A stretch of 64,000 nucleotides of DNA from Pusillimonas sp. T2 (GCF_002236805.1 NZ_NIQA01000004.1:124001-188000); one strand, 5' to 3'; shown: positions 16,612 to 26,517, counted from the stretch's first letter. Translations and numbers: made by a program. The notes: generated by a model from the sequence alone, not told the origin.

Positions 16612-19253
16612 GATAATTGGGCTCGCAATTTGTATAGCAGGTCCAGCGCTTCGCGCGGGGTCAGCGTGTCGGGGTCAACTTGCTTGAGGGTGTTGTGTAG
16701 TTCGGTCAGGACGGGGTCCGCGGCGTCTGGGGCAAGTGCAGGGGCACTCTGCGCCTCGGCTTGATCCGTCTCGGGCTCGACCGGGCTGAACAAGTCGAGT
16801 TGCGGTTGTGCCGCACCAACCGATTCGAGCCTGGCCAGTTCGCGACCGGCATGACGAATGACGGCAGCCGGAATACCAGCACGCTGCGCTACCTGTATAC
16901 CGTAGCTTCGACTGGCCGGGCCGGGCTGAACCTCGTGCAAAAACACAATGCCTGACGCCGATTCGGCCGCAGCCAGGTGCACATTGACGGCGCCCGCGGC
17001 TTCGTTCGGCAAGCGGGTGATTTCAAAATAGTGCGTGGCGAAAAGGGTCAGTGCCTGATTGTGCGTCAGCAAGCGGTGAGCAATTGCCCAGGCCAGTGCC
17101 AGGCCGTCGTAGGTCGACGTGCCGCGTCCGATTTCGTCCATCAGAACCAGGCTGTTTGGCGTACTCGCCGACAGAATGGCAGCCGCTTCCGTCATTTCCA
17201 TCATGAAGGTCGAGCGCCCGCCGGCCAGGTCATCCGCAGCGCCGATTCGGGTAAAAATGCGGTCGACCTGGCCAATGGTTGCCTGTGAGGCAGGTACAAA
17301 ACTGCCGACGCGCGCGAGCAGAACGATAAGTGCAATCTGGCGCATGTAGGTTGACTTACCGCCCATGTTTGGGCCGGTGATCAGCAGCATGCGTCTGTCG
17401 GGGCCCAGCTCGCAGTCGTTGGCTATGAATCGTTCGATGCTGTGTTCGACCACGGGGTGGCGACCCTGTTCGATGACAATGGCGGCGCTTTCTGACAGCT
17501 GCGGTGCAACCCACTCATTGGCCATGGCGTGCTCGGCCAGCGCGGCCAGCGCGTCGATGCGTGCAAGAGCCTGAGCGCATGCAGAGAGGCCATTGACGTG
17601 CGGCGCCAGCGTGTCAAGCAGGCTTTCGTACAGAAACTTCTCGCGAGCCAGACTGCGGTCTTGCGCAGACAGCACTTTGTCTTCCCAGCCTTTCAGTTCG
17701 GGCGTAATGTAGCGCTCGACGTTTTTCAGGGTTTGGCGTCGGCGGTAATCGTCGGGGACTTTATCGGTTTGGCCTTTGCTGACTTCAATAAAAAAGCCGT
17801 GCACTCGATTGAATTCGACGCGTAGGTTGGCAATGCCGGTGCGTTCCCGCTCGCGCGCTTCCAGGGCTACCAGAAACTCGCCACTGTCTGTCGCCAAACG
17901 TCGAAGCTCGTCGAGCGAGTCGTCGTAGCCGTCGGCGATCACACCACCGTCTCGGATCATGAGGGCAGGTTCGGCCGCAATGGCTTTCTGCAGCAGGGTC
18001 GTCAGGCTGTCTTCTAGGCCGAGTTGTCGGGCCAACGCGCTCAGGCCGGCATTGGCCTGGAAAGAGGACAAAAGTTGCTGCTGCAAGGGGGGGATCACTT
18101 GCATGGCATCGCGTAAGCTGGCTAGTTCTCGCGGACGCACCGATCTTAAGGCGATGCGGGTTGCAATGCGTTCGATATCCGGAATTTTTCGGAGCGTTTG
18201 CCGCAAGGCATGCAGCGGGGCGGGGGCGCTGAACTGGTCTGAACCGGCGGCGGGCGACAGCAGGCTCTGAATAATGCTTTGTCGTTCGATGACGGGATTA
18301 TTGTCGCGCAGTGGGTGATGTAGCCAGTAACGTAGTAGGCGGCTGCCCATTGGGGTTTGGCAGTGATCCAGCGTTGAAAACAGGGTTGGGCTGTCTTCGC
18401 CCGACAGGGTTTGGGTGATCTCCAGATTCTTGCGGGTTACCGGGTCCAGAACCACGTATTGCCCGGCACGCTCGACACGCAGGCTTTGTATATGGCTCAG
18501 GGTCTGGCTTTGTGTGCGGCTGACATAGTGCAGCAAGGCGCCTGCTGCGCCAATGCTGGCGGGCTGATCTGCCAAGTCGAAGCCGGCCATCGAGTCAACG
18601 CCAAAATGCGACTGCAGGGCTGTTTGTGCGTTGTCGAGCTCGAAATGCCATACAGGCATGCGGCGTGTCGATGTACTGTCGCCCATGGTTATGGGTTGTT
18701 GCTCCGGGAAAATCAATTCGGCGGGCGCAATTCGGTGCAGTTCGGTGTCCAGCATTTCGGGGTCGCACGAGGTAACGGCAAAGTCACCATTGGCCAAGTT
18801 CATCCAGGCAACGCCAGCCGTCTTGGTGCGTTGCTGTGACATTACCCAAGCGGCTGCAATCAGGCGGTCTGCTTTGGCCGGCAGCAGGGCTTCGTCTGTC
18901 AGTGTGCCGGGTGTGACGATGCGCACAATCTGGCGATCGACGGGCCCTTTGCTGGTGGCTGGGTCACCAATTTGTTCGCAGATGGCCACCGACTCACCCA
19001 AGGCGACCAGTCGCGCCAGATAGCCTTCCATGGCATGAAATGGTACGCCGGCCATGGGGATAGGGGCACCGTTCGATGTTCCCCGTTTAGTGAGTGTCAA
19101 GTTCAGCAAACGCGCCGCACGTTCGGCGTCGTCATAGAACATTTCGTAGAAGTCACCCATCCGGTAAAACAGCAGATGCGATCCGGCCTCTTCTTTAAGG
19201 CGCAAATACTGGCGCATCATGGGGGTGTGGTTGTCGTGGTTGGTTACTGTCAT
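16608..19253 (-). CDS. mutS: DNA mismatch repair protein MutS
   Basis: About 881 aa from ATG 19253. Recognises mismatches and recruits MutL. The N-terminal mismatch-reading motif is FYEMF in [12 protein letters not shown]. The connector, lever and clamp regions follow, and the C-terminal ATPase has Walker [14 protein letters not shown], Walker [17 protein letters not shown] and the FATHYFEIT motif. The frame stays open to an ATG at 19331, giving 907 aa; neither start has a good ribosome site, and the shorter form begins nearer the conserved MMRQYLRLK block. It diverges from the GntR gene. Confidence 0.95.
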   Translation of the reverse strand: MTVTNHDNHTPMMRQYLRLKEEAGSHLLFYRMGDFYEMFYDDAERAARLLNLTLTKRGTSNGAPIPMAGVPFHAMEGYLARLVALGESVAICEQIGDPATSKGPVDRQIVRIVTPGTLTDEALLPAKADRLIAAAWVMSQQRTKTAGVAWMNLANGDFAVTSCDPEMLDTELHRIAPAELIFPEQQPITMGDSTSTRRMPVWHFELDNAQTALQSHFGVDSMAGFDLADQPASIGAAGALLHYVSRTQSQTLSHIQSLRVERAGQYVVLDPVTRKNLEITQTLSGEDSPTLFSTLDHCQTPMGSRLLRYWLHHPLRDNNPVIERQSIIQSLLSPAAGSDQFSAPAPLHALRQTLRKIPDIERIATRIALRSVRPRELASLRDAMQVIPPLQQQLLSSFQANAGLSALARQLGLEDSLTTLLQKAIAAEPALMIRDGGVIADGYDDSLDELRRLATDSGEFLVALEARERERTGIANLRVEFNRVHGFFIEVSKGQTDKVPDDYRRRQTLKNVERYITPELKGWEDKVLSAQDRSLAREKFLYESLLDTLAPHVNGLSACAQALARIDALAALAEHAMANEWVAPQLSESAAIVIEQGRHPVVEHSIERFIANDCELGPDRRMLLITGPNMGGKSTYMRQIALIVLLARVGSFVPASQATIGQVDRIFTRIGAADDLAGGRSTFMMEMTEAAAILSASTPNSLVLMDEIGRGTSTYDGLALAWAIAHRLLTHNQALTLFATHYFEITRLPNEAAGAVNVHLAAAESASGIVFLHEVQPGPASRSYGIQVAQRAGIPAAVIRHAGRELARLESVGAAQPQLDLFSPVEPETDQAEAQSAPALAPDAADPVLTELHNTLKQVDPDTLTPREALDLLYKLRAQLS

Positions 19254-19344
19254 TGCGTAAAACGATGAGGGTCCGGTGTGGCCGCAGAGTGGGTCCGACA
19301 GTATATCTGCCCCGATGCTCGTGCTGTGCATGGCTTCGGATCTC

Positions 19345-19445
19345 GGTGTACCAAAATCCTTGTTGGTATACCGAAGTTAGATTTTTTATGTGTTTTAAGG
19401 CAAAAAATAGCTTCTTGGTATACATCTTTTTTATTTTGGTATACA
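19345..19445 (+). promoter_or_regulatory. Four-copy candidate operator array of the GntR regulator
   Basis: TTGGTATACC at 19363-19372, TTGGTATACA at 19415-19424 and at 19436-19445, plus an inverted copy GGTGTACCAA at 19345-19354. The last two are 21 bases apart, two helical turns. The core fits the GT-N-AC half-site layout of FadR/VanR-type GntR operators. The array lies in the AT-rich stretch between mutS and the GntR gene, the natural place for autoregulation. Confidence 0.65.
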
Positions 19446-19462
19446 TTAATGGAAAATTAAAA

Positions 19463-20233
19463 ATGACATACAGAGACAACATGACCGATAACAAGCGCAT
19501 CGATACGCAAACCACACGCCTGGTCGTCCGTTTACGCGACATGATCATGAAGGGGGAGTTCAAGCCGGGTGAGCGGCTGGTCGAAGCTGTGCTGTCCGAC
19601 CGTCTGGAAGCCTCGCGCACGCCGGTTCGCGCTGCGCTCATGACCCTAGAAAAAGAAGGTCTGGTTGAGCGTGCCCGTGGCGGCTATGTGGTGCGTACGT
19701 ATACGGTGCGCGAAATCTCCGAGGCCATTTCGGTGCATGCCTGTCTGGAGGGCATGGCCGCGCGGCTGTTGGCCGAGCAAGGCCTGACGCGCGAACTCGA
19801 CGACGCCCTGCAGGCCTGTCTCGATGAAGGCGACAAGGCACTGCAGCCGAACGAATTCAGTATGGAAGACATTGCTGCGTATTTGTCAGCCAATGTCAGG
19901 TTTCATAACCTGATCGTAGAGGGGGCCGGCAATCGGGCGCTGCAAGAAACGCTCGAGTTTCTGGATCGCTTCCCGTTCGCGTCCGCTGGCGGGATGCTGC
20001 CTTTCCAGGCCAAGCACACGGCCGACGGCGACAGTGTGATGCGGTTTGCCCAGCGCCAGCACCACATGTTGGTCGAGGCCTTGCGAAAAGGTCAGGGGGC
20101 ACGTGCGGCCGCTCTGGCAGAAGAACATCGACAAATCGCACTTTTCAATCTACGGCACGCCACGCGCCATGCCGATGACAACCAAGATGTCATTCCAGTG
20201 CTGCGTGCTGCCGCCCAAGGAGACGCTAATTGA
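19463..20233 (+). CDS. GntR family (FCD-domain) transcriptional regulator
   Basis: 256 aa from ATG 19463; ATG 19481 is an alternative. An N-terminal winged helix (about 15-80, with KGEFKPGERLVEAVLSDRL then SRTPVRAALMTLEKEGLV) is followed by an all-helical FCD ligand domain (about 90-235) that has metal-ligand-type residues in NVRFHNLIVEGAGN and RQHHMLVEAL. FCD regulators such as VanR are often released by organic or aromatic acids. The next gene starts at its stop codon, so regulator, aldehyde dehydrogenase and probably the ABC importer form one operon. Vanillate or a related acid as effector is inference from context. Confidence 0.88.
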   Translation: MTYRDNMTDNKRIDTQTTRLVVRLRDMIMKGEFKPGERLVEAVLSDRLEASRTPVRAALMTLEKEGLVERARGGYVVRTYTVREISEAISVHACLEGMAARLLAEQGLTRELDDALQACLDEGDKALQPNEFSMEDIAAYLSANVRFHNLIVEGAGNRALQETLEFLDRFPFASAGGMLPFQAKHTADGDSVMRFAQRQHHMLVEALRKGQGARAAALAEEHRQIALFNLRHATRHADDNQDVIPVLRAAAQGDAN

Positions 20234-21077
20234 TAACTGCAGTACACGACGCCTTTGCCGACTACCGGCTGTGGGAAGGCAAAGCTTTGCTCGACGGCTG
20301 GAACACCACGTTAGGCGGCCGCTTTGACGTCATCGAGCCGGCCACGGGTCAGGTGCTTCACACCATTGCATTGGCCAACGAAAAAGATATTGCCGAAGCC
20401 ACTCGTATTGCCAAGGCGGCCCAGCCTGCGTGGGCGGCCACGCCTTTCGAAGCTCGTGCCGAGGTTTTTCGGCGCGCGGCTGACCTGATCGATAAAAATC
20501 GCGACGCCATCAAGCCGCGCTTTATCCGGGAAACCGGCAGCGTGTCGCCCAAAGTCGATTTTGAACTGGGGTTGGCCATTGGCATGTTGCGCTCGGGCCA
20601 GTGATTAATGCGCGTCAGCTGCAGCGTATTGATGGCATTGTTAAAGACACCGTCGCTGCCGGGGCAACCCTGCGTGCCGGGGGCCGTTACGAAGGGCTGT
20701 TTTACCGGCCAACTGTACTCACGGATGTGCGCCCGGGCATGCGGTCGTACGAAGAGGAAGTGTTTGGTCCGGTGACATCAGTGGTCACGTTCTCGACTGA
20801 TGACGAGGCGATTGCCATTAACAATGCGACTGAATATGGCTTGTCTTGCGGCATTCTCACGCAGTCGCTCGAGCGAGCCATGTATGTGGCGCACCGTGTC
20901 AATACCGGAAAAGTTCACATTAACGACCAGACGGTCGGCGACGAACCCTGGGTGCCGTTTGGCGGCTCGGGCGCTTCGGGTAATGGTGGGCGCCATGGCG
21001 GCCCCGCCAACTGGGAAGAATTCACGCAATGGCAGTGGATCACGATGCAGGATAAGGCCATGCCTTATCCCTTCTGA
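20230..21077 (+). pseudogene. Aldehyde dehydrogenase (vanillin/benzaldehyde dehydrogenase type), internally deleted
   Basis: The 5' part (TTG 20230 with AAGGAG seven bases upstream, to 20604) gives 124 residues typical of an ALDH N-terminus: PATGQVLHTIALANEKDI, AQPAWAATPFEARAEVFRRAAD, RETGSVSPK. A second frame, readable from about 20592 to 21077, resumes at GPVINARQ and runs to the normal C-terminus (EEEVFGPVTSVVTF, GKVHINDQTV, PFGGSGASGNGGRHGG). About 200 residues are missing between them, including the NAD-binding loop, the catalytic Glu and the catalytic Cys, and the frame shifts at the junction (about 20597-20600). No active enzyme can result. An assembly error is the alternative. Confidence 0.85.
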
Positions 21078-21110
21078 CAACAACACAGAGACCTTCAACG
21101 AGGAGAAGAC

Positions 21111-22310
21111 ATGAGTCAACCATTTAATTTCAAGCGCCGTCTGATGATGGCGGCAATGGCCGCCGCTGCAGTAGCTGCGCCATTGGGCAACCTGGCCCAT
21201 GCCGAAGACCCGATTCGTATCGGCTACACCATGTCGCGTACGGGCCCTTACGCAGGCGGTGCGCAGGTGTCGCAAGAGCCCAATTACGTGTTGTGGGCCG
21301 AGCAGGTTAATGCGGCAGGCGGTTTGTCGGTCAAGGGTCAAAAGCGTAAAGTCGAATTGATCGCCTATGACGATCGCAGCGAAATTGAAACCGCTGTGCG
21401 CACCTATCAAAAACTCATGGGTAGCGACAAGGTCGACTTGATTCTGCCGCCCTGGGGTTCGGCCATGAACTTTGCTGTGGCACCGCTCGCCAACCGCTTC
21501 GGTTATCCCTTTGTGGCCCCGACAGCCCTGTCGCGCAAACTCATTGACATGAAGCTGCCGTACTTTTTTTCGTTGTTGCAGCAGCCCGATAAAATGATGA
21601 CTTCGCTGGCCGATATGCTCGCTGCGAACCAGGTCAAGACAGTGGCCATCGTTTATATGGATGATTTGTTTGGCCTTGAGAATGTGGCAGCCTTGCGTGA
21701 AGCCCTGAAAGCCAAGAATATCGAAATTGTTGAAGATAAGAGCTATCCACTGGGTGTTAAAGACCTGTCGCCGGTGCTCAAGTCGATCAAAGATAAAAAT
21801 CCTGATGCGTTCATTGGTATTACGTACCCGCCCGACACTTTGCTGGTATCCAGCCAGTCGCGCGAAATCGAATTCAACCCTAAATTCTTCTACGTGTCAG
21901 TGGGTACGGCTTTCCCGTTATACAAGCAGCGCATTGGGGACAACACTGAAGGTGTGATGGGCATGGGCTCTTGGAACGCGAAAGTGTCGCCCGGCGCCAA
22001 GGCTTATTTCGATGCGCACGTTGCCAGCGCGGGCAAAGAGCCCGATCGCTGGGCCAGCGGCCACGCCTGGGCCGGTCTTGAGATCATTGAGCAAACGGTA
22101 GACGCCGTTGGCCTCGATCGCAAGGCAATGCGCGACTATATCGCCAAAAACGAGTTCGATACTATTCTGGGCAAAATCCGTTTTGAAGGCGGCGAAAACG
22201 CAAGTATCCCCGGCACAGTCGGTCAATGGCAGGGTAGCGAGTTCGAGGTTGTCTGGCCTCAAGATCGTGCGACCGCCAAGCCGATCATTCCCAAACCCAA
22301 CTGGAAGTAA
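21111..22310 (+). CDS. Branched-chain/aromatic-acid-type ABC substrate-binding protein
   Basis: 399 aa. Signal peptide (about residues 1-31, ending AHA) then the two-lobed Peripla_BP_6 fold starting IRIGYTMSRTGPYAGGAQ, the family's usual ligand-binding start. GAGGAGAAG sits just before ATG 21111. It heads a complete importer (two permeases, two ATPases) and follows the broken aldehyde dehydrogenase and the GntR gene. With vanAB nearby, a phenolic acid such as vanillate is a fair substrate guess; the family also takes amino acids and amides. Confidence 0.88.
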   Translation: MSQPFNFKRRLMMAAMAAAAVAAPLGNLAHAEDPIRIGYTMSRTGPYAGGAQVSQEPNYVLWAEQVNAAGGLSVKGQKRKVELIAYDDRSEIETAVRTYQKLMGSDKVDLILPPWGSAMNFAVAPLANRFGYPFVAPTALSRKLIDMKLPYFFSLLQQPDKMMTSLADMLAANQVKTVAIVYMDDLFGLENVAALREALKAKNIEIVEDKSYPLGVKDLSPVLKSIKDKNPDAFIGITYPPDTLLVSSQSREIEFNPKFFYVSVGTAFPLYKQRIGDNTEGVMGMGSWNAKVSPGAKAYFDAHVASAGKEPDRWASGHAWAGLEIIEQTVDAVGLDRKAMRDYIAKNEFDTILGKIRFEGGENASIPGTVGQWQGSEFEVVWPQDRATAKPIIPKPNWK

Positions 22311-22450
22311 CGCATAGGCAGGGCGGGGGCGGCGCCGTCTTGGCTGCCCCCGTTGGTGCAGCGGCGCCTCCGCGCAGGCGCTCGCATCTGGCTTCTCCTT
22401 CGACGTAATGCCTGAGCACCGTGTGAGTGTGCAGGGCGAAAGAAGACACA

Positions 22451-23326
22451 ATGAATTTATCGTTATTTGCCGATCTGGCCGTCAATGGCCTGGTCATCGG
22501 CGGCATTTACGCGGTTGTCGCGATTGGCTTGAACATGCAGTATGGCCTGATGCGCATTCTGAATATTGCGCACGGTGAGTTTCTCATGATCGGCGCATTC
22601 CTGACATTTACGCTGCATACCGTTACCGGCATCAGCCCGCTGGTGTTTATCCCTGTCGTGATGCTGGCCAGTTTTGTCCTGGGCGTCATTTTGCACCGAC
22701 TGGTGTTTCGGCGTCTGACGGCGCAGGCCAAATCACTCGATCAGGTTGAAGAACGCAGTCTCATTATCGGGTTCGGCTTGATGTTCATTTTGCAGAACGT
22801 GGCCACACTGATTTGGGGCTCCGACCTGCATGGGTACGACTTTTTAAGTGAGCCGGTCAAGTTCGGCGGTGTGATCGTTACCCAAAATCGCTTACTGGTG
22901 CTGTTCCTTGCATTGCTGATCAGTATTTTCCTGATCTTGTTATTGCAACGCACCCTGATCGGCAAGGCCGTGCGCGGCATGCTTCAGTCGCCCATAGGTG
23001 CGCAACTGGTGGGTGTCGATGCCGCACGGCTCAACCCGTTTGTATTTGGTCTTGGTATTGCCATGGCCGGGTTGGCCGGTGCGTTGCTCAGCATGATTTA
23101 CGAGGTCACACCGTCGATTGGCGAGTCTTACACCATCATGGCGTTAATTGTGATTACGCTGGGCGGGTTGGGTAGCATCGGCGGCAGTTTCATGGCGGCG
23201 TTATTGCTGGGCATGATTGAAAGCTTCGGTACCCATCTGACGAACCCGTCACTCAAGATGATCCTCAGCTACAGCGTGTTTGTGCTGATTCTGATGTTCA
23301 AACCCAAGGGGTTATTCGCCAAATGA
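22451..23326 (+). CDS. Branched-chain-type ABC transporter permease (LivH-like)
   Basis: 291 aa inner-membrane protein with about eight hydrophobic helices. It has the LivH signature text NGLVIGGIYAVVAIGLNMQYG and ILNIAHGEFLMIGAF, and GGLGSIGGSFMAALLLGMIE near the C-terminus. ATG 22451 is chosen over an upstream GTG/ATG frame. The 140 bases between it and the binding-protein gene hold a GC-rich inverted region but no gene. Its stop overlaps the next permease (ATGA). Confidence 0.9.
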   Translation: MNLSLFADLAVNGLVIGGIYAVVAIGLNMQYGLMRILNIAHGEFLMIGAFLTFTLHTVTGISPLVFIPVVMLASFVLGVILHRLVFRRLTAQAKSLDQVEERSLIIGFGLMFILQNVATLIWGSDLHGYDFLSEPVKFGGVIVTQNRLLVLFLALLISIFLILLLQRTLIGKAVRGMLQSPIGAQLVGVDAARLNPFVFGLGIAMAGLAGALLSMIYEVTPSIGESYTIMALIVITLGGLGSIGGSFMAALLLGMIESFGTHLTNPSLKMILSYSVFVLILMFKPKGLFAK

Positions 23327-24237
23327 AATTGTTTTATCCTGCCGTTGCAGCCAGCGGCATTATTCTGGCTGCCGGGCCTTGGGTGTTGTCCGAGTTCTGG
23401 CTATCGCTGCTCATGAGCTGCATGATGTATGTCGTACTGGCGGTCAGTTGGTCGATGTTCAGCGGCGCCACTCGTTACTTGTCGCTGGCAACCTCCGCCT
23501 TGTTCGGGCTAGGGGCTTATACCACCGCCTGGGGCTACGAGTTCTTGCCCTGGCCTATGCTGATAGTGGCAGGTGCGTTGGTTTCTGCCGCGTTTGCGGC
23601 CGTGCTGGGCGCCGCCGTCATGCATCTGCGTGGCACTTATTTTGCCATTCTTACTTTTGGTATGGGCGAGCTGGTCAAGCACAGCATCACCTATATAGAA
23701 AAGAGCGCTTTCGGTACAGTGGGGCGCGTCATTATGGATGTGCCCTCAAACGATGTGGTGTACTGGACGGTTGTTTTCCTGGCGCTGCTCACAGTGTTGG
23801 TTTACCACTGGGTAGCGAACTCGCGTCTGGGTTTTGCCATGCGCGGCATTGGCGCCGACGAGCAGCGTGCCGCTACCTTCGGCGTCAACCCCCGCATCGT
23901 CAAAATTGTGGGTTTTGCGCTCACTGCATCGCTGGCCGGTGCCATCGGCGCGGCGATGGCGGTGCGCTGGACCTACATTGACCCACATACGGCGTTTCAT
24001 CCGTTCATCGGTTTTCAAACCGTACTGATCGCCATGATTGGGGGCGCAGCCACGTTACGCGGTCCGCTGGTTGCGGCTATCGCTCTAAGCCTGTTGTCTG
24101 ATGTGTTGCGTCTTAATTTTGCGAATGCCTATCTGATTTTGCTGGGTACCTTGCTCATCCTGAGCGTGCTGTTTATGCCCCAGGGGATTGCCAGCGTTCA
24201 GTGGCGCAAGTTACTGGGGCGGGGAGACACGAAATGA
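23323..24237 (+). CDS. Branched-chain-type ABC transporter permease (LivM-like)
   Basis: 304 aa with roughly eight to ten membrane helices. LivM hallmarks are the SLATSALFGLGAYTTAW stretch, the GTYFAILTFGMGELVKH loop, and the coupling region IGADEQRAATFGVNPRIVKI. It pairs with the LivH-like protein to form the membrane channel. It is ATGA-coupled at both ends. Confidence 0.9.
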   Translation: MKLFYPAVAASGIILAAGPWVLSEFWLSLLMSCMMYVVLAVSWSMFSGATRYLSLATSALFGLGAYTTAWGYEFLPWPMLIVAGALVSAAFAAVLGAAVMHLRGTYFAILTFGMGELVKHSITYIEKSAFGTVGRVIMDVPSNDVVYWTVVFLALLTVLVYHWVANSRLGFAMRGIGADEQRAATFGVNPRIVKIVGFALTASLAGAIGAAMAVRWTYIDPHTAFHPFIGFQTVLIAMIGGAATLRGPLVAAIALSLLSDVLRLNFANAYLILLGTLLILSVLFMPQGIASVQWRKLLGRGDTK

Positions 24238-24977
24238 CGACACCTTATTTGTTGGAAGTGAACAATGTCGGCATGCAGTTCGGCGGGCTTAAGGCGTTGT
24301 CCGATATCAATATCCGAGTACGTGCGGGCGAGTTCATGGGCATTATTGGGCCCAACGGTGCTGGCAAAACTACGTTCTTTCATGCCATTAGCGGTGTGTT
24401 GCCGCCCACCAGCGGAGAAGTGCTGATTGGTGGGCAGTCAATGAAAAATCGCCAGGCGCAGGCGTTTTGTCGCGCCGGTGTGGCGCGCACCTTCCAGACG
24501 CCGCGTGTGTTTGGCGAAATGACGGCCCGTGAAAACGTTCGGTTTGCGCTGTCTTTTGGGCGCTCTGCAACCGCACCGAAAGGGCGCAGCTCGTTGGTTA
24601 TTGACGAAGTGATGCAGGCAGTTGGTGTCGATGATGTGGCCAATGAAATTGCGGGGGCTTTGCCGCCCGCCCGCCAACGTCAGCTGGAAATCGCCATGGC
24701 TCTAGCGACGTCACCGCGGTTGTTGTTGCTCGATGAGGTGGCGGCGGGTCTGACCGAAGGCGAGGTCGAAGACGTTGCCAGGTTGATTGCCCGGTTGCGC
24801 ACCGAATACAACCTGACCGTCGTCTGGATCGAGCACGCCGTCAAAACATTGATGGCCGCAGTAGAGCGGGTCGCTGTACTGAACTTTGGCCAGCTATTGG
24901 CCGACGGTACGCCTGCCGAAATTGCCGCCAACCCCAAAGTGATCGACGCCTACCTGGGCGCAGAGGTGCAGTCATGA
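24234..24977 (+). CDS. Branched-chain-type ABC transporter ATP-binding protein (LivG-like)
   Basis: 247 aa. Walker A GPNGAGKTT, Walker B RLLLLDEVAAGLT and the switch histidine in VWIEHAV are present. The signature loop reads LPPARQRQLEIA in place of the usual LSxGQ form, a variation seen in LivG-like proteins. ATG 24234 overlaps the LivM stop, which is preferred over an in-frame start 11 codons upstream. Confidence 0.9.
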   Translation: MTTPYLLEVNNVGMQFGGLKALSDINIRVRAGEFMGIIGPNGAGKTTFFHAISGVLPPTSGEVLIGGQSMKNRQAQAFCRAGVARTFQTPRVFGEMTARENVRFALSFGRSATAPKGRSSLVIDEVMQAVGVDDVANEIAGALPPARQRQLEIAMALATSPRLLLLDEVAAGLTEGEVEDVARLIARLRTEYNLTVVWIEHAVKTLMAAVERVAVLNFGQLLADGTPAEIAANPKVIDAYLGAEVQS

Positions 24978-25684
24978 CTCTTCTTCTGGAAGCCCGCAAC
25001 GTGACCGCAGGTTATGGCGCGTTGCAGATTATTCACGACATTAATGTCAAAGTGCCAGTAGGCCGGTTCACCGTGATCGTCGGCCCGAACGGAGCCGGTA
25101 AGACAACGTTGATGAGCGTTCTTTCAGGGATGCTGCCTGTTATGTCCGGCGAGGTGATGCTGGCGGGTCAGCCGGTGTCAGGGTGGGGCGTGGCGCGGCG
25201 GGTCAAGGGGGGCCTCGTCTTGGTTCCCGAAGGGCGTCACTTGTTCGGTCAAATGACTGTCGAAGAGAACCTAGAGCTGGGAGGGTACCTGGTGCCCGCT
25301 AAAGAGCGAGCCGCGTTAATGGATGAGGTGTTTTCTTTGTTTCCGCGTCTTGCCGAACGACGTAAACAGGCGGCCGGCAGCATGAGCGGCGGTGAGCAGC
25401 AAATGGTGGCTGTCGGACGAGCGTTAATGGGCAAGCCCAAATGCATCATGCTCGACGAGCCTTCGTTGGGCCTGGCGCCAAAGATGGTCAGCGAGCTATT
25501 TCGCATTCTTAAAGAAATCGCCCAGCGCGGCACGGGTATTTTGCTGGTCGAGCAAAACGTGCGCCAGGCCCTCAGTATTTGCGACCATGCGTACATTCTT
25601 GAGCAAGGTCATATGGCGGCCGAAGGCGCCGGTCGTGACCTTCTAGAAGGCGAACGTATTCGTAAATCGTATCTGGGCTTGTAA
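24974..25684 (+). CDS. Branched-chain-type ABC transporter ATP-binding protein (LivF-like)
   Basis: 236 aa. Walker A GPNGAGKTT, signature MSGGEQQMVAVGRALM, Walker B IMLDEPSLGLAP and LLVEQNVRQAL are all canonical for LivF. Last gene of the five-gene importer; its ATG overlaps the LivG stop. The 176 bases to the MarR gene hold that gene's promoter region. Confidence 0.92.
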   Translation: MTLLLEARNVTAGYGALQIIHDINVKVPVGRFTVIVGPNGAGKTTLMSVLSGMLPVMSGEVMLAGQPVSGWGVARRVKGGLVLVPEGRHLFGQMTVEENLELGGYLVPAKERAALMDEVFSLFPRLAERRKQAAGSMSGGEQQMVAVGRALMGKPKCIMLDEPSLGLAPKMVSELFRILKEIAQRGTGILLVEQNVRQALSICDHAYILEQGHMAAEGAGRDLLEGERIRKSYLGL

Positions 25685-25804
25685 GCAGGCCAGTGCCGGG
25701 GTGGCGCGGCGGCGCCAACCTTGATAACGGAGGTTGATGCCGCCGGCTTTTAGCGGGTCAGCGTAGCCGTGAACGGGTGTGGGTTTTGTTGCGGGTGTTC
25801 TGCC

Positions 25805-25828
25805 TATAAAATAAGCGCACATTTGTGC
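25805..25828 (+). promoter_or_regulatory. Candidate promoter and operator of the MarR gene
   Basis: TATAAA at 25805-25810 is followed by the inverted repeat GCACA-TT-TGTGC (25817-25828), 32 bases before the MarR start. MarR proteins usually bind such short palindromes next to their own promoter. Confidence 0.4.
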
Positions 25829-25860
25829 AACGACCCATGTTTTGACGGCAGACTTACCCC

Positions 25861-26373
25861 ATGCAAGAACTCACCCCTGCGCCCGCAGCCGATAATGACC
25901 TTACCGATCTGTATATTCAGCCGGGTCACTTGTTGCGTCGTGCGCATCAAATTGCGGCGTCGATATTTCACGACGAGCTGGGGCACATGATCACGCCGGT
26001 GCAGTATGCCATTTTGCGAACTCTGCGCGAGCACCCAGGTATCGATCAGGTATCGCTTGCGGGGTTGGTCGCTATGGACACCTCGACGGCAGCCAGTGTG
26101 GCTACCCGTCTTGAAGAAAAAGGTTTGCTCGACCGCAACATCGACCCGTCCAACCGTCGGCAACGGGCCTTGTACTTAACCGAACAAGGGCGTAAGTTGC
26201 TTGAAAACGCAGTAGGCGGCATTAACCGATTGCACGATCGTCTTTTTGCGGGGTTTACCCCCCTCGAAGAAGAGCAGTTCATGGATTTGCTTAAAAAACT
26301 TGTTCACCTTAACAACCTGCAAAGCAGGGCGCCGTTTGCTCCACCCAAGGATAAAGTCGTTAACGTCGATTGA
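25861..26373 (+). CDS. MarR family transcriptional regulator
   Basis: 170 aa. A winged helix-turn-helix (about 45-115) shows ITPVQYAILRTLREHPGI, the recognition-helix region MDTSTAASVATRLEEKGLL and the wing DPSNRRQRALYLTEQG. It lies between the ABC importer and vanA, all on the same strand, 144 bases before vanA. MarR repressors in such settings usually respond to aromatic acids, so it is a candidate regulator of vanAB. The GntR protein upstream is the competing candidate, since VanR of other bacteria belongs to GntR. Confidence 0.88.
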   Translation: MQELTPAPAADNDLTDLYIQPGHLLRRAHQIAASIFHDELGHMITPVQYAILRTLREHPGIDQVSLAGLVAMDTSTAASVATRLEEKGLLDRNIDPSNRRQRALYLTEQGRKLLENAVGGINRLHDRLFAGFTPLEEEQFMDLLKKLVHLNNLQSRAPFAPPKDKVVNVD

Positions 26374-26447
26374 ACCGCATCGCGACCGCCAACCTAGGGT
26401 AAACCCTTGTTGTGCGGTTTTTTGACAGGCGTAAAATATCGTCCACG

Positions 26448-26461
26448 TTCAGTACACTGAA
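26448..26461 (+). promoter_or_regulatory. Candidate operator upstream of vanA
   Basis: TTCAGT-AC-ACTGAA is an inverted repeat with six-base arms, 56 bases before the vanA ATG. A TTGACA hexamer lies at 26422-26427, but I see no well-spaced -10 box. Confidence 0.45.
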
Positions 26462-26517
26462 TCTGCCCCGCTACGGTGCATTTTAGTGTGCAATCATTCA
26501 CTCCGTGCGAGGTTATT

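Noticed and set aside
20601-21077. Separate small ALDH C-terminal gene
   Set aside because: It has no ribosome site and begins mid-domain at GPVINARQ; it is better read as the 3' part of the broken gene.
20778-21410. Antisense open frames of 200 residues or so (also seen opposite bioA, vanA, lpxH and trmJ)
   Set aside because: They lie opposite clear genes, have no domain-like sequence and reflect the high-GC codon pattern of the coding strand.
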